NCBI GenBank assembly: GCA_945860955.1
Contig: CAMATH010000044.1
Span: 1-59,083, forward strand
Direction of reading: 5' to 3'
DNA length: 59,083 nt
From: Planctomicrobium piriforme
GTDB lineage: Bacteria; Planctomycetota; Planctomycetia; Planctomycetales; Planctomycetaceae
In this document: positions 26,669 through 34,599 of the stretch, piece by piece
Position numbering within the stretch: position 1 is the first letter of the stretch
Layout of the letters: every line of letters begins with the position of its first letter
Translations under genes and position numbers: made by a program
The notes under the pieces: model-generated
Database searches by the model: none
What the model saw: the letters and a program-made list of their open reading frames with translations, nothing else
What the model was told of the DNA's origin: nothing

Positions 26669-27610
26669 TCAGGCAAAAGCCTTTCGCAGCAGGGCGAGAC
26701 TCTTGGGAACAGCGGTACTCGGAGATTCCTGCCCTTCAAACTCCAACGAGATGTAACCCTGGTAGCGGTTCTTATTCAGAATGGCGGCGACCCGGTGGTA
26801 GTCGATGTCGAGCGTGTACCACTTGCCGCCGCCGAAGTAGGTCTTCGCCTGCACCAGAAACGCGTTCGGGGCGATCTCTTCCATCTGCTCGTACATCCGG
26901 TCCAGAAAGTTGCCGGTGTCGAGCGTCACCTGCAACCAGGGCGAGTCGATCGCCTTGACGATTCGCATCACCCCCTCGGAAGTCCGCCCCAATCCCCAGT
27001 GATTTTCCAGGCCCAAAACGACGCCGCACTCCTCGGCTTTCGCCAGACACCGTTCCAGCGAATCAATGACCCATTCGAAACCCTGGTCGTCGGTGTAGCC
27101 TTCGAGACGCGGTTCGATCCCCTTGTTGGCCATCAAATCATCGAACGACTTGGTGGTGCCCCAGCGTCCGGTGTTGACCCGCATCGTCGGGATTCCCAGC
27201 CGATACGCCAGCTCAATGGAATGCAGCGTCTTGTCGATGTTTTGTTTGCGAATCCCTTTGTCGGGTGAGACGAATCCCTGGTGGGTCGAAAATCCGGAGA
27301 GATCGAGGCCCAGCGAGAACGCCTGGCGTTTGAGCCGTTGCAGATAGCTGTTCGACTCTTCCTTCATCTGGACTTGCAGGATTTCGACGCCGTCAAAACC
27401 CATTCGCGCCGCCTGCTCAATGCAGTCTTCGATTTCGACCCGCGTCTCCCGGAACTGCCAGAAAGAATAGGTCGAAACGCCAAAGCGGACCGGTCGCAAC
27501 GCTTCACCAGGCTGCGGATCGGCTGCGGAGGTGAGTGCGGGTAGCGCGGCCAAGCCGGCGGCGGCTGTTGTCGTTTTCAAAAACGAACGGCGATCAAGAG
27601 GCGAGGGCAT
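26669..27610 (-). CDS. Tat-exported sugar-phosphate isomerase/epimerase-like TIM barrel
   Basis: A 313-residue protein from ATG 27610. A twin-arginine signal, LDRRSFLKTTTAAAGLAALPA, opens it (residues 5-25), and the mature part is an AP-endonuclease-2-type TIM barrel. Visible barrel segments are FGVSTYSFWQF, MGFDGVEILQVQM, MRVNTGRWG, VVLGLENHWGLGR (Glu ligand) and LQVTLDTGNFLD, with YISLEFEGQES near the end. Such proteins isomerise or epimerise sugars, or cleave keto-sugars, with a divalent metal. In planctomycetes exported members are numerous and mostly uncharacterised. It heads the short-gap unit with the alpha/beta hydrolase and DUF456 genes. Confidence 0.87.
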   Translation of the reverse strand: MPSPLDRRSFLKTTTAAAGLAALPALTSAADPQPGEALRPVRFGVSTYSFWQFRETRVEIEDCIEQAARMGFDGVEILQVQMKEESNSYLQRLKRQAFSLGLDLSGFSTHQGFVSPDKGIRKQNIDKTLHSIELAYRLGIPTMRVNTGRWGTTKSFDDLMANKGIEPRLEGYTDDQGFEWVIDSLERCLAKAEECGVVLGLENHWGLGRTSEGVMRIVKAIDSPWLQVTLDTGNFLDRMYEQMEEIAPNAFLVQAKTYFGGGKWYTLDIDYHRVAAILNKNRYQGYISLEFEGQESPSTAVPKSLALLRKAFA

Positions 27611-27696
27611 CGGGATGTATGAACAGCGATAGGGCAGGGGGGGGCACTCAGAACAGTGGAAACCCACACGTCGAGCGAGTGACGTGACAGATCGGC

Positions 27697-28821
27697 CTAC
27701 TTGCGTTTCAGTTGATGATCAAGGAATTGATACGCCACGTCGCGGGCGTTCTCGGGAAAGTCGTGTTCGCTTTCCGGGTAATTCGCCACCAGATTGTACG
27801 CGACGCCGTACAACGCGTAGATCGGTTTGGCGGCGGCGATCGTGTCGACAACGCCGGATACCTCAAAGTTGTTGTCGCGCACCGGCGCGCTCGCCAGAAA
27901 CGCTCGGGGGGCGAAGGCGGCGACAATCTCGGGAAAGTCGAATGGAACCTTGTCGGGATTGTTCTCGTACACCGTGCGAATCTTTGGCATGTACCGGTCG
28001 CTGGTCCACCCCACCAGTTTTCCCTCGTAGTACTTGTGGAACCGGGTGAACCCGCAGTTGGAAACCAGAGCCTTGATCCGCTTGTCGAAGGCGGCCGTGA
28101 ACATGGTGTTGTGGCCCCCCAGCGAATGACCGATGCAGCCGATCCGGTCGGCAGCGACCGCTGGCAGGGACTCCAGCAGGTCGATCGCCCGCATGTTGTC
28201 CCAGATCGCCTTCATTGTGCCGCTGGTGTAACCCTTGTCCTCCGCGAAGTCGTATTTGTGTTCACCAAACGAAGGATAGTCGGGGGCGAGTGTCACATAA
28301 CCGCGCTTAGCGAGGTGCAACGCGTAATGCAGGTTCGGATTCCCGCCAAGCCCGGTCGGTTCTTCCTTTCCGATCGCAATGGTCTGATGCAGACACAGGA
28401 CCGCTGGAAGCTTTTCGTCGCCAGTGCGTGCCGGTAGGAATAGATACGCCGACACGCGGTCGGTCGCCTCGGTCTGGTAGCTGATCTTGCGGCGTTCCAG
28501 TCCCCCCAAGTCGACCGTCTCGAGGACTTTCACATCCAGAGGAACCCGTTTCGAAGCGGCGGGCAACGGCCCCATGACCACTTGCATGTTCGCCAGGATG
28601 TGCCCCCGGCGAATCTCCCAATCAGCCTGCGTTTTAATCGGCTGCTTGCGACCGTCGGCATCCAGGTAGTAACTGAGGTTCTGATGCTCCGGGTAAACCG
28701 GCACGGGATCGGCGGCTCTTGCACGGTCGGTGACCAAAGTCCCCACCGCCAGCGTCGCCATTAGGACGGCGCGCATCGTCAACCACGAACGAAACGAAAT
28801 ATGAGGCACAGGCGACTCCAT
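27697..28821 (-). CDS. Exported alpha/beta hydrolase (acetyl-xylan-esterase/dienelactone-hydrolase-like)
   Basis: A 374-residue protein whose N-terminus MRAVLMATLAVGTLVTDRARA (from residue 16) is a signal peptide. The mature enzyme has LPAVLCLHQTIAIGKEE (oxyanion region), RIGCIGHSLGGHNTMFT (nucleophile Ser), FLASAPVRDNNFEVSGV (acid) and YPESEHDFPENARDVAY (His). This order fits the large secreted hydrolase group near acetyl xylan esterases (Abhydrolase_7-like). It probably de-esterifies plant- or algal-type polysaccharides. It lies 86 bases upstream of the TIM-barrel gene on the same strand. Confidence 0.85.
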   Translation of the reverse strand: MESPVPHISFRSWLTMRAVLMATLAVGTLVTDRARAADPVPVYPEHQNLSYYLDADGRKQPIKTQADWEIRRGHILANMQVVMGPLPAASKRVPLDVKVLETVDLGGLERRKISYQTEATDRVSAYLFLPARTGDEKLPAVLCLHQTIAIGKEEPTGLGGNPNLHYALHLAKRGYVTLAPDYPSFGEHKYDFAEDKGYTSGTMKAIWDNMRAIDLLESLPAVAADRIGCIGHSLGGHNTMFTAAFDKRIKALVSNCGFTRFHKYYEGKLVGWTSDRYMPKIRTVYENNPDKVPFDFPEIVAAFAPRAFLASAPVRDNNFEVSGVVDTIAAAKPIYALYGVAYNLVANYPESEHDFPENARDVAYQFLDHQLKRK

Positions 28822-28933
28822 GCGCAGACTTCCCGGGTTTCGCGACGAATCGATTGCGCGATCGAAGGAAGACCTCGACCGCCGCGCTCTGATCGTACCA
28901 TTCGGACGCTTCAGAATCGATGAAACCCGAAAC

Positions 28934-31900
28934 CTATTTCAACGTCGAAAGGTACTCCAGGAGATCCGCGACCTGATCGGCGGTGAAGTCCTTGAGCAAC
29001 AGGTCGGGCATGATCGACTTCTGCAACGGGGTCACCGTTTCGATGTCGGCGGTCGCCGTGCGATGCTGCTTGTTCTCGCCATCCTTGAGAATGATCTCGT
29101 CGGAGTCTTTCTTCACCAGCAGGCCGCTGAAAACTTTTCCCGCCTTCGTCTCGACGACGTACGTCACATAGGGGGGATCGATCGACTTCGAAGGATCGAG
29201 AATGTTTTCAAGAATCTTCGCCTTCGTGTATTTGCCGGCGATTTTCGACAGATTGGGACCGACTTCGGTCCCGTCGTCGCCGATCTTGTGGCAATTGCGG
29301 CACTGAACGCCAGTGGTCTTGAGAAACAGCGCCTTCCCCCGTTCGGAGTCTCCCTTCAATCGGAGCAATTCGTCGGCGCGCACGACGTCGCCCAGTCGTT
29401 TGATTCGGAGTTCCTCAGGGACAAACGTCTCGAACAGATCGCGGACGGCGACGTCGGTATTCTGGCGGGCGGCTGCGACCACGAGGGGGGCGGTCGCTTC
29501 CGGAAAGTGGCCCCGTTGCAGGGCGCGAAACACCAGCAGCGCCCGGGGGGGCGTCGCCAGCAATTCCTGGATCTGTTTGGGACGTTCGACACCCCGTTTT
29601 TCGCGAGCGGCGGCGGCTTGTTCGACCAATCGCTGCTCGGCGGCCGCCACATCCTTCGGTTCGGGGCGCTGGCGACCGGAATCGAGCGCGATCTGCCGCG
29701 CGAAAATCCGCAGTTTGGCGGGATGTTCCTTCGCCTCACGCGCAATGGAGACATTGTCATCCAGGCCAATCAGTTTGTCGAGCGCGAGGATGTCGGCGGG
29801 GCGATTGGGGAGCTGCTGGATCCAGTCGTGAATCAACTCCAGCCCCTTGGGGTCGACGACGGTGGAGCCGATGTGTGGCATGTGGCCCGGCCCCAGCTTC
29901 GCCATGCGGAAGTAGAGTGTGGACCGATAGGGATCTCCCGGGGCGATGACCTGGGCGTCATGGATTCCAAACGTTCCCTGGGCGGGACGAACGCCAATGG
30001 TGCGCGTTTCCGACAGCGGGAGGTCTTGAACGAGATGGACGTAGGCCGACCCGCCTCCACCATTGCGGTGACAATGGGCGCATTGAACGTGCAGATACGT
30101 TCTGGCTCGTTGATTGATGTCCGCAGTCAGATCGAACGGGTCGACATACCGGGAATACTCATCCGGGTCGCGGACTCCTGTGGGGACCGCCTGCCCCTGC
30201 GTGAGATCGCTCCCTGGGCGGACGTTTTGCAGGATTCCCAACTCCTGCAACGTGGTGAGTTGATTCTGCGTGACGCCGGCGATCGTGTGGTCGCGATTGA
30301 GTTGCGGAACGTTGAACCCGAGCAGGTATTCGGGCCACGGATTGTGACATCGCAGGCAGTCCGTTCGCGAGGGATACTTCCAGGTCTGCTGACGTTTGCC
30401 ACCCGGGGCCTTGGGATCGCGAAGCGACAGAATGCGACTGGCCCCCTGCGCGTCGACCAGGGTCGCGTCGGTCTGCTCGTCGTTCCAGGCGTAGGTGTAG
30501 CCTCGCCAGTCCCGACCGTCGAAATGCAGGATCTGCGTTTCAATCCGCTTAGAGGAGCCGGACTGACCCGGTTCCAGTTCCAGTGACAGGGTTTTGACCA
30601 GCACAGTGTCGACCGGAAAGTCGGTCGCGCGCTGAAACATGGAATTGGGAACGGACTGCGGGGAGAGGAACAGGCGAATCGTGCCATCGCCGGGGACACC
30701 CAGAAATCGCTCGGCGGTCGCATGATCGGACCAGAGGGGGGCGTTCACCTGGAACGGCAACACCCCGGCGGCGACTTCGTGTTTTTCAACCGCCTGAAAC
30801 AAGCCGGCCTGGCTGAGCTTGCGGGGAAACGTCGTTTCGGTCGACGGGGCGTTGGTCTTCACCAGTTCATGAATCGTCCCCGAGTCGTGGTCGAGCAGAT
30901 ACAGTTCGCCCGCGTTGTCCTCTGAAAAATCGACGACTCGCACAGTCGGCTCGACCACCTCGCGCCGCTCCGCAGTTTCCGCCTCCTTGGAATTCACTCC
31001 CCAGATCCGGCGAGTTTCCCAGTCGCCGAAGATGTACTGCCCGACAAGTTCCGGAAATTTTTTGCCGCGATACACGAATCCCCCGGTGACCGAGGCCCCC
31101 TCCGTATGCGGAATCGAGATTGTCGGGGCGACGATTGGGGTGGGACCGCGCGGCCGTTCGGCGTGTACCGCCTGCGGCCCCTCGTACAGGCTCCAGCCGA
31201 AGTTGTCGGCCTTCTGAACGCGATAGACCATCTCCCACAACTCCCAGCCGACATCCCCCACCCAGAGTTCGCCGGTCTTGCGGTCGAAGCTCATCTTCCA
31301 GGGATTTCGCAGTCCGTACGCCCAGATCTCGCCGCGCGCGCCGGCCAGCTCGACGAACGGGTTGTCCGAGGGGATCGAGTAGTTTTTCCCCTGTGCGGGG
31401 TGATCGACATCGATTCGCATGATGGTCGAGAGCAGGTTCGAAACATCCTGCCCGGCACTGAACGGATCGGGAGGAAACGCCGGTCCGCCATCTCCGGCAG
31501 AGATGTACAGGCAGCCGTCGAGTCCGAACTTCAGGCAGCCACCGTTATGTCCCCCTTGCAGCCACGAGATGATGGGAAGTTCACTCTCCGGAGCGCAGAC
31601 CGGCGGATCGGTCTTGCTGACAGTCAATCGCACGACTCGCGTGCCGTCGGGATATTGCACGGTCCCCTGGTTTTTGCGACGCACCACATAGCAGACGTAG
31701 CAGAACCGGTTCTTGGCGAAATCGGGGTGAAACGTGAGGCCGTAGACCGAATCCAGTTCGACATCTTCGCCGGAGGACTTTTTCAGACGTTCAACAAGAT
31801 CTCCCGCGTCGAGAAACAGGTCGCGCTGATCGGTCTGCCGGTCAGCGGAGATCGAGTAGATCTTGCCGGCCTGTTCGGCGACAAAAAACCGATCGGTTCC

Positions 31901-32113
31901 CGGAGCGTTGGTCAGCACGGTCGGGCTTTTAAAGCTGACCTTGGGGTACGCCCGCTCGGCCCGAAAGGGGATCGGAGGTTCCGGCCTTCCCTGGAACCTC
32001 GACGTCGTCCAAGGGACACGCTTCACCGGCGGATCCTTGGCCGCGCAGGGCGACGAGGCGAGAATTCCGCAGGCAATCGACAGGGTCGACAGAAACGAGA
32101 ACAGAAGTCGCAT
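28934..32113 (-). CDS. PVC-type sugar dehydrogenase with multiple cytochrome c domains
   Basis: A 1059-residue exported protein with signal peptide FSFLSTLSIACGILASSPCA. Residues about 40-400 form a glucose/sorbosone dehydrogenase-type beta-propeller, with GLTFHPDFAKNRFCYVCYV, GGHNGGCLKFGLDGCLYIS, GDGGPAFPPDP and WAYGLRNPWKMSFDR. A middle region of about 300 residues carries two haem motifs, CLRCH and CAHCH. The C-terminal part contains CRNCHKIGDDGTEVGPNLSK, the planctomycete/verrucomicrobial haem-binding domain, ending DFTADQVADLLEYLSTLK. Three CxxCH motifs are visible in all. It likely oxidises a sugar outside the cytoplasm and passes electrons through its own haems. The gene is single and divergent from the metallophosphoesterase. 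Confidence 0.85.
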   Translation of the reverse strand: MRLLFSFLSTLSIACGILASSPCAAKDPPVKRVPWTTSRFQGRPEPPIPFRAERAYPKVSFKSPTVLTNAPGTDRFFVAEQAGKIYSISADRQTDQRDLFLDAGDLVERLKKSSGEDVELDSVYGLTFHPDFAKNRFCYVCYVVRRKNQGTVQYPDGTRVVRLTVSKTDPPVCAPESELPIISWLQGGHNGGCLKFGLDGCLYISAGDGGPAFPPDPFSAGQDVSNLLSTIMRIDVDHPAQGKNYSIPSDNPFVELAGARGEIWAYGLRNPWKMSFDRKTGELWVGDVGWELWEMVYRVQKADNFGWSLYEGPQAVHAERPRGPTPIVAPTISIPHTEGASVTGGFVYRGKKFPELVGQYIFGDWETRRIWGVNSKEAETAERREVVEPTVRVVDFSEDNAGELYLLDHDSGTIHELVKTNAPSTETTFPRKLSQAGLFQAVEKHEVAAGVLPFQVNAPLWSDHATAERFLGVPGDGTIRLFLSPQSVPNSMFQRATDFPVDTVLVKTLSLELEPGQSGSSKRIETQILHFDGRDWRGYTYAWNDEQTDATLVDAQGASRILSLRDPKAPGGKRQQTWKYPSRTDCLRCHNPWPEYLLGFNVPQLNRDHTIAGVTQNQLTTLQELGILQNVRPGSDLTQGQAVPTGVRDPDEYSRYVDPFDLTADINQRARTYLHVQCAHCHRNGGGGSAYVHLVQDLPLSETRTIGVRPAQGTFGIHDAQVIAPGDPYRSTLYFRMAKLGPGHMPHIGSTVVDPKGLELIHDWIQQLPNRPADILALDKLIGLDDNVSIAREAKEHPAKLRIFARQIALDSGRQRPEPKDVAAAEQRLVEQAAAAREKRGVERPKQIQELLATPPRALLVFRALQRGHFPEATAPLVVAAARQNTDVAVRDLFETFVPEELRIKRLGDVVRADELLRLKGDSERGKALFLKTTGVQCRNCHKIGDDGTEVGPNLSKIAGKYTKAKILENILDPSKSIDPPYVTYVVETKAGKVFSGLLVKKDSDEIILKDGENKQHRTATADIETVTPLQKSIMPDLLLKDFTADQVADLLEYLSTLK

Positions 32114-32414
32114 GTCGGCTTCGCTCGGTAAACAGGGGCAGGATTCGGAGATGAGTGCGGATCATACTCTGCCAAAGCCCCGCAGGCGAACGGGGGGGCA
32201 GCCCCCTGATCGTTATCAGGGGTGACCCTCAATCCATGAATACTCCACCGCTCCGCGGAATTTCGCAAACCACCCAATGGATCTTGAACCGGTACTTCGT
32301 CACCAATTCTGGTATACTGAGCCCCCGTCAGCGTGGCAGTTGCCCCGCGTCCGGCGGGTGCTGGGGGTGTGAACCGCTCGTCAGCAGAGGCGTGATACGG
32401 AGCCCGAAGTCAGC
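32114..32414. promoter_or_regulatory. Divergent upstream region with hairpin and possible extended -10 promoter
   Basis: This 300-base gap lies between two divergent genes. A perfect 8-bp hairpin CCCCTGAT-CGTT-ATCAGGGG sits at 32203-32222. TGG-TATACT at 32310-32318 is a plausible extended -10 for the metallophosphoesterase gene, leaving a leader of about 90 bases, GC-rich and able to fold. No -35 match is good. No coding sequence seen. Confidence 0.35.
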
Positions 32415-33368
32415 ATGCCGAATCGACCACCATCCCGACTGTTCGGATCGTCGAGTCCCGATCGCGATCCGCGGAAAGGGCTGGCACGGTGGGTGGGGGA
32501 TCGCTTGGCGCAGTTGAGCTACGCGGTACTAGTGGAACCGACCTGGCTGGAAGTGAACCGCCTGCGATTCGCGTTGCGGGAAGGGACAGAGACGCCGTTT
32601 AAAGTCGTGCAGATCTCGGACATTCACTACCACGGCCGGACACCTCTGGCGTACATGCTGCATTGTGTGAAGAGCGCCAACGCCGAGAACGCCGACATCA
32701 TCGCCCTGACCGGGGACTACATCCACGCGGGAGGCCGCCATGTTGACAAGGTTGCGGAAATCTTGGGAAATTTGCGGGCGAAATCGGGAGTTTTCGCGGT
32801 CTTGGGGAATCACGACCATGCGATCCGAGCGTCGTGGGGTCTGAAATTTCGAAGAAACCTCAATGTCCGTGTCGCTCAGGCCCTGACGAAGCAGGGGATC
32901 CGGGTTCTGCACAACGAGCTCGTCGTGGTGGAACATGAGGGCCGGAAATTCCAGATTTCTGGCGTGGATGACTTGTGGAGTCGGAAATGCCTGCCTGAAG
33001 TCGCCCTGGCGCAACTCGATCCGGCATTACCTCACATTATGTTGGCGCATCACCCATTGACGATCCATCTGATCGAGGGGAAACGCTGCGATTTGATGCT
33101 GTCTGGACACACGCACGGTGGACAGATTCACAGCGACCGATTTGGATCGATCACGTTGAGCAATAAAATGAAACAATATGCCGCCGGCCTATATACATTC
33201 GGGAACCAGCGGCTTTACGTGAACAAAGGGGTCGGATACGGTTGGCGGATTCGCTACAACCGCCGACCAGAAATTGCGGTGTTCGAATTCGTCGGCCCAC
33301 CAGCTTTCCCCGCGAATTCTGCTCAGGACACCCCTGCGGAGTTGCCCGATACGCCAGTCCCGACTTAG
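32415..33368 (+). CDS. Calcineurin-like metallophosphoesterase
   Basis: A 317-residue protein starting at ATG 32415. The dinuclear-metal motifs are complete: KVVQISDIHYHG (DxH), ADIIALTGDYIHAG (GD), AVLGNHDHA (GNHD), HIMLAHHPLTIHLI (H) and LMLSGHTHGGQIH (GHxH). The arrangement resembles the YkuE/YaeI-type phosphodiesterases, some of which cleave lipid-A precursor pyrophosphates at the membrane. No signal peptide or clear helix is seen, but the N-terminal RWVGDRLAQLSYAVLVEPTW may dock to the membrane. The C-terminal 20 residues are Pro/Ala-rich. Confidence 0.88.
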   Translation: MPNRPPSRLFGSSSPDRDPRKGLARWVGDRLAQLSYAVLVEPTWLEVNRLRFALREGTETPFKVVQISDIHYHGRTPLAYMLHCVKSANAENADIIALTGDYIHAGGRHVDKVAEILGNLRAKSGVFAVLGNHDHAIRASWGLKFRRNLNVRVAQALTKQGIRVLHNELVVVEHEGRKFQISGVDDLWSRKCLPEVALAQLDPALPHIMLAHHPLTIHLIEGKRCDLMLSGHTHGGQIHSDRFGSITLSNKMKQYAAGLYTFGNQRLYVNKGVGYGWRIRYNRRPEIAVFEFVGPPAFPANSAQDTPAELPDTPVPT

Positions 33369-33454
33369 AACCACGCCAAAATCATAACCAGGAAATCGTA
33401 TACCGGCTCATGCTTCCCACAGGGGGGTCACACGGAAACGCCCCAATGCGCAGC

Positions 33455-33479
33455 AAAAAACCTCGCCAACAGCTTGGCG
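33455..33479 (-). terminator. Rho-independent terminator after rpsT
   Basis: Read on the minus strand, CGCCAA-GCTG-TTGGCG (complement of 33464-33479) forms a 6-bp stem followed by AGG and six T (complement of 33455-33460). It lies about 60 bases past the rpsT stop codon. Confidence 0.6.
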
Positions 33480-33540
33480 GAACTACGAGTCAGAGACCCG
33501 TCGTACCAAGCCGTGTCGTGCGAGGTTTGTCGCGTGGCAG

Positions 33541-33834
33541 CTAGTTGGCGGTCGCCGGAGCGGCCTGGGCCGCCGACTTCTTGTTGGCCAGCTTCGCCAG
33601 ACGCGACTTCAGCCGCGCGGCTTTGTTGGCGTGGATGTACTTCTTCGTCGCCATCTTGTCGATCTTGCTGGCGGTGACGTTGAATGTATCAACGACTTTC
33701 GCCGGCTCGGCAGTCACGACCGTGCTTCGCAAGGTCTTGATCACTGATCGCAGGGAGGTCTTCGCGGAACGATTTCGCAGCCGACGCTTGTTGGCCTGCC
33801 GCATCGCCTTCGCGGCATTACGGTTATTGGGCAT
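33541..33834 (-). CDS. rpsT: 30S ribosomal protein S20
   Basis: A 97-residue basic protein starting MPNNRNAAKAMRQANKRRLR, with TSLRSVIKTLRSTVV and KYIHANKAARLKSRLAKLAN. These match S20 throughout, including the helical bundle and the Lys/Arg-rich N-terminus that contacts 16S rRNA. The length is only slightly longer than usual, with an Ala-rich tail. A short inverted repeat TGCCA-AGC-TGGCA lies in its leader (complement of 33864-33876), and TATACT (complement of 33884-33889) may be the -10 element. A terminator follows at 33455-33479. Confidence 0.96.
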   Translation of the reverse strand: MPNNRNAAKAMRQANKRRLRNRSAKTSLRSVIKTLRSTVVTAEPAKVVDTFNVTASKIDKMATKKYIHANKAARLKSRLAKLANKKSAAQAAPATAN

Positions 33835-34030
33835 GGGAACTCTGGGAACATTCGAACGGGAACTGCCAGCTTGGCAAACCGGGAGTATAACCTCTCAATG
33901 TTCGGATTGCCAGTGTGGACGACTTGTGGACTATCGGAATTGTGCGGATTCTCTTGTGACCACAATCCAGAGCGGTCACCCGTCATCGTTACTGAGGAAA
34001 AAACACCAACGACTCGGTTCCGAAGTGAAC

Positions 34031-34420
34031 TTAGTAGTCGTCGTCCTCTTCCTCGTCCTCCTCTTCTTCGTCTTCGTCGTCCTCGTCGTCATCTAGGTCG
34101 TCGAGATCGTCTTCATCATCGAGATCGTCTTCGTCGTCGAAGTCGTCTTCGTCGTCGAAATCTTCGTCGTCGAATTCCTCGTCGTCGAGTTCGTCCAGAT
34201 CATCGACGTCGTCGTCGAGGTCATCCTCGTCGTCTTCGTCATCGTCTTCTTCGTCGTCGTCACCAGCCTCGTCGTCTTCCAAGTCCTCGTCTTCGTCGGC
34301 GCGACGACGGGCCGCGTAGGGGGAGGCGAAGGCGTCAACGTCCCAGGGATCCCTCGCGGATCCTCCCTTGGACTTCGAAACGGTGCGGGTCATCAATGTG
34401 CTTAGGCTGGCAAATGTCAT
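34031..34420 (-). CDS. Small, extremely acidic protein of unknown function
   Basis: A 129-residue protein from ATG 34420, which has AGAGGA about six bases upstream. The N-terminal 40 residues are ordinary (TFASLSTLMTRTVSKSKGG, then DPWDVDAFASPYAARRR). The rest, about 85 residues, is almost only Asp and Glu with spaced Leu, Val and Phe, in a loose DDxDDED periodicity, ending EEDDDY. Frequent GAC/GAT and GAG/GAA codons make the DNA look like a triplet repeat on the plus strand (GTC and TCT runs). It cannot fold as a normal globular protein; metal or cation binding, nucleic acid mimicry, or ribosome or histone-like partner binding are all possible. It lies upstream of rpsT on the same strand, 195 bases away. 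Confidence 0.75.
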   Translation of the reverse strand: MTFASLSTLMTRTVSKSKGGSARDPWDVDAFASPYAARRRADEDEDLEDDEAGDDDEEDDDEDDEDDLDDDVDDLDELDDEEFDDEDFDDEDDFDDEDDLDDEDDLDDLDDDEDDEDEEEEDEEEDDDY

Positions 34421-34599
34421 CGCGGTGTCCTCTGGAACGTTCCCGTTCCGAACCATCGCCGGATCCTGACCGGCTACAAATCTCATCCGTACCGAGAGGG
34501 CCTTTCTCCGGCCCCCTGAGTTCGCAGAACTGATATTACAGTCTCATCCAGATGTCAAGCGCGTATTCGACGCAAATCGGAATGCCGTTCAAGGTTTCG

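Noticed and set aside
28820-30586. 588-residue plus-strand frame
   Set aside because: Antisense shadow of the sugar dehydrogenase/cytochrome gene, without motifs.
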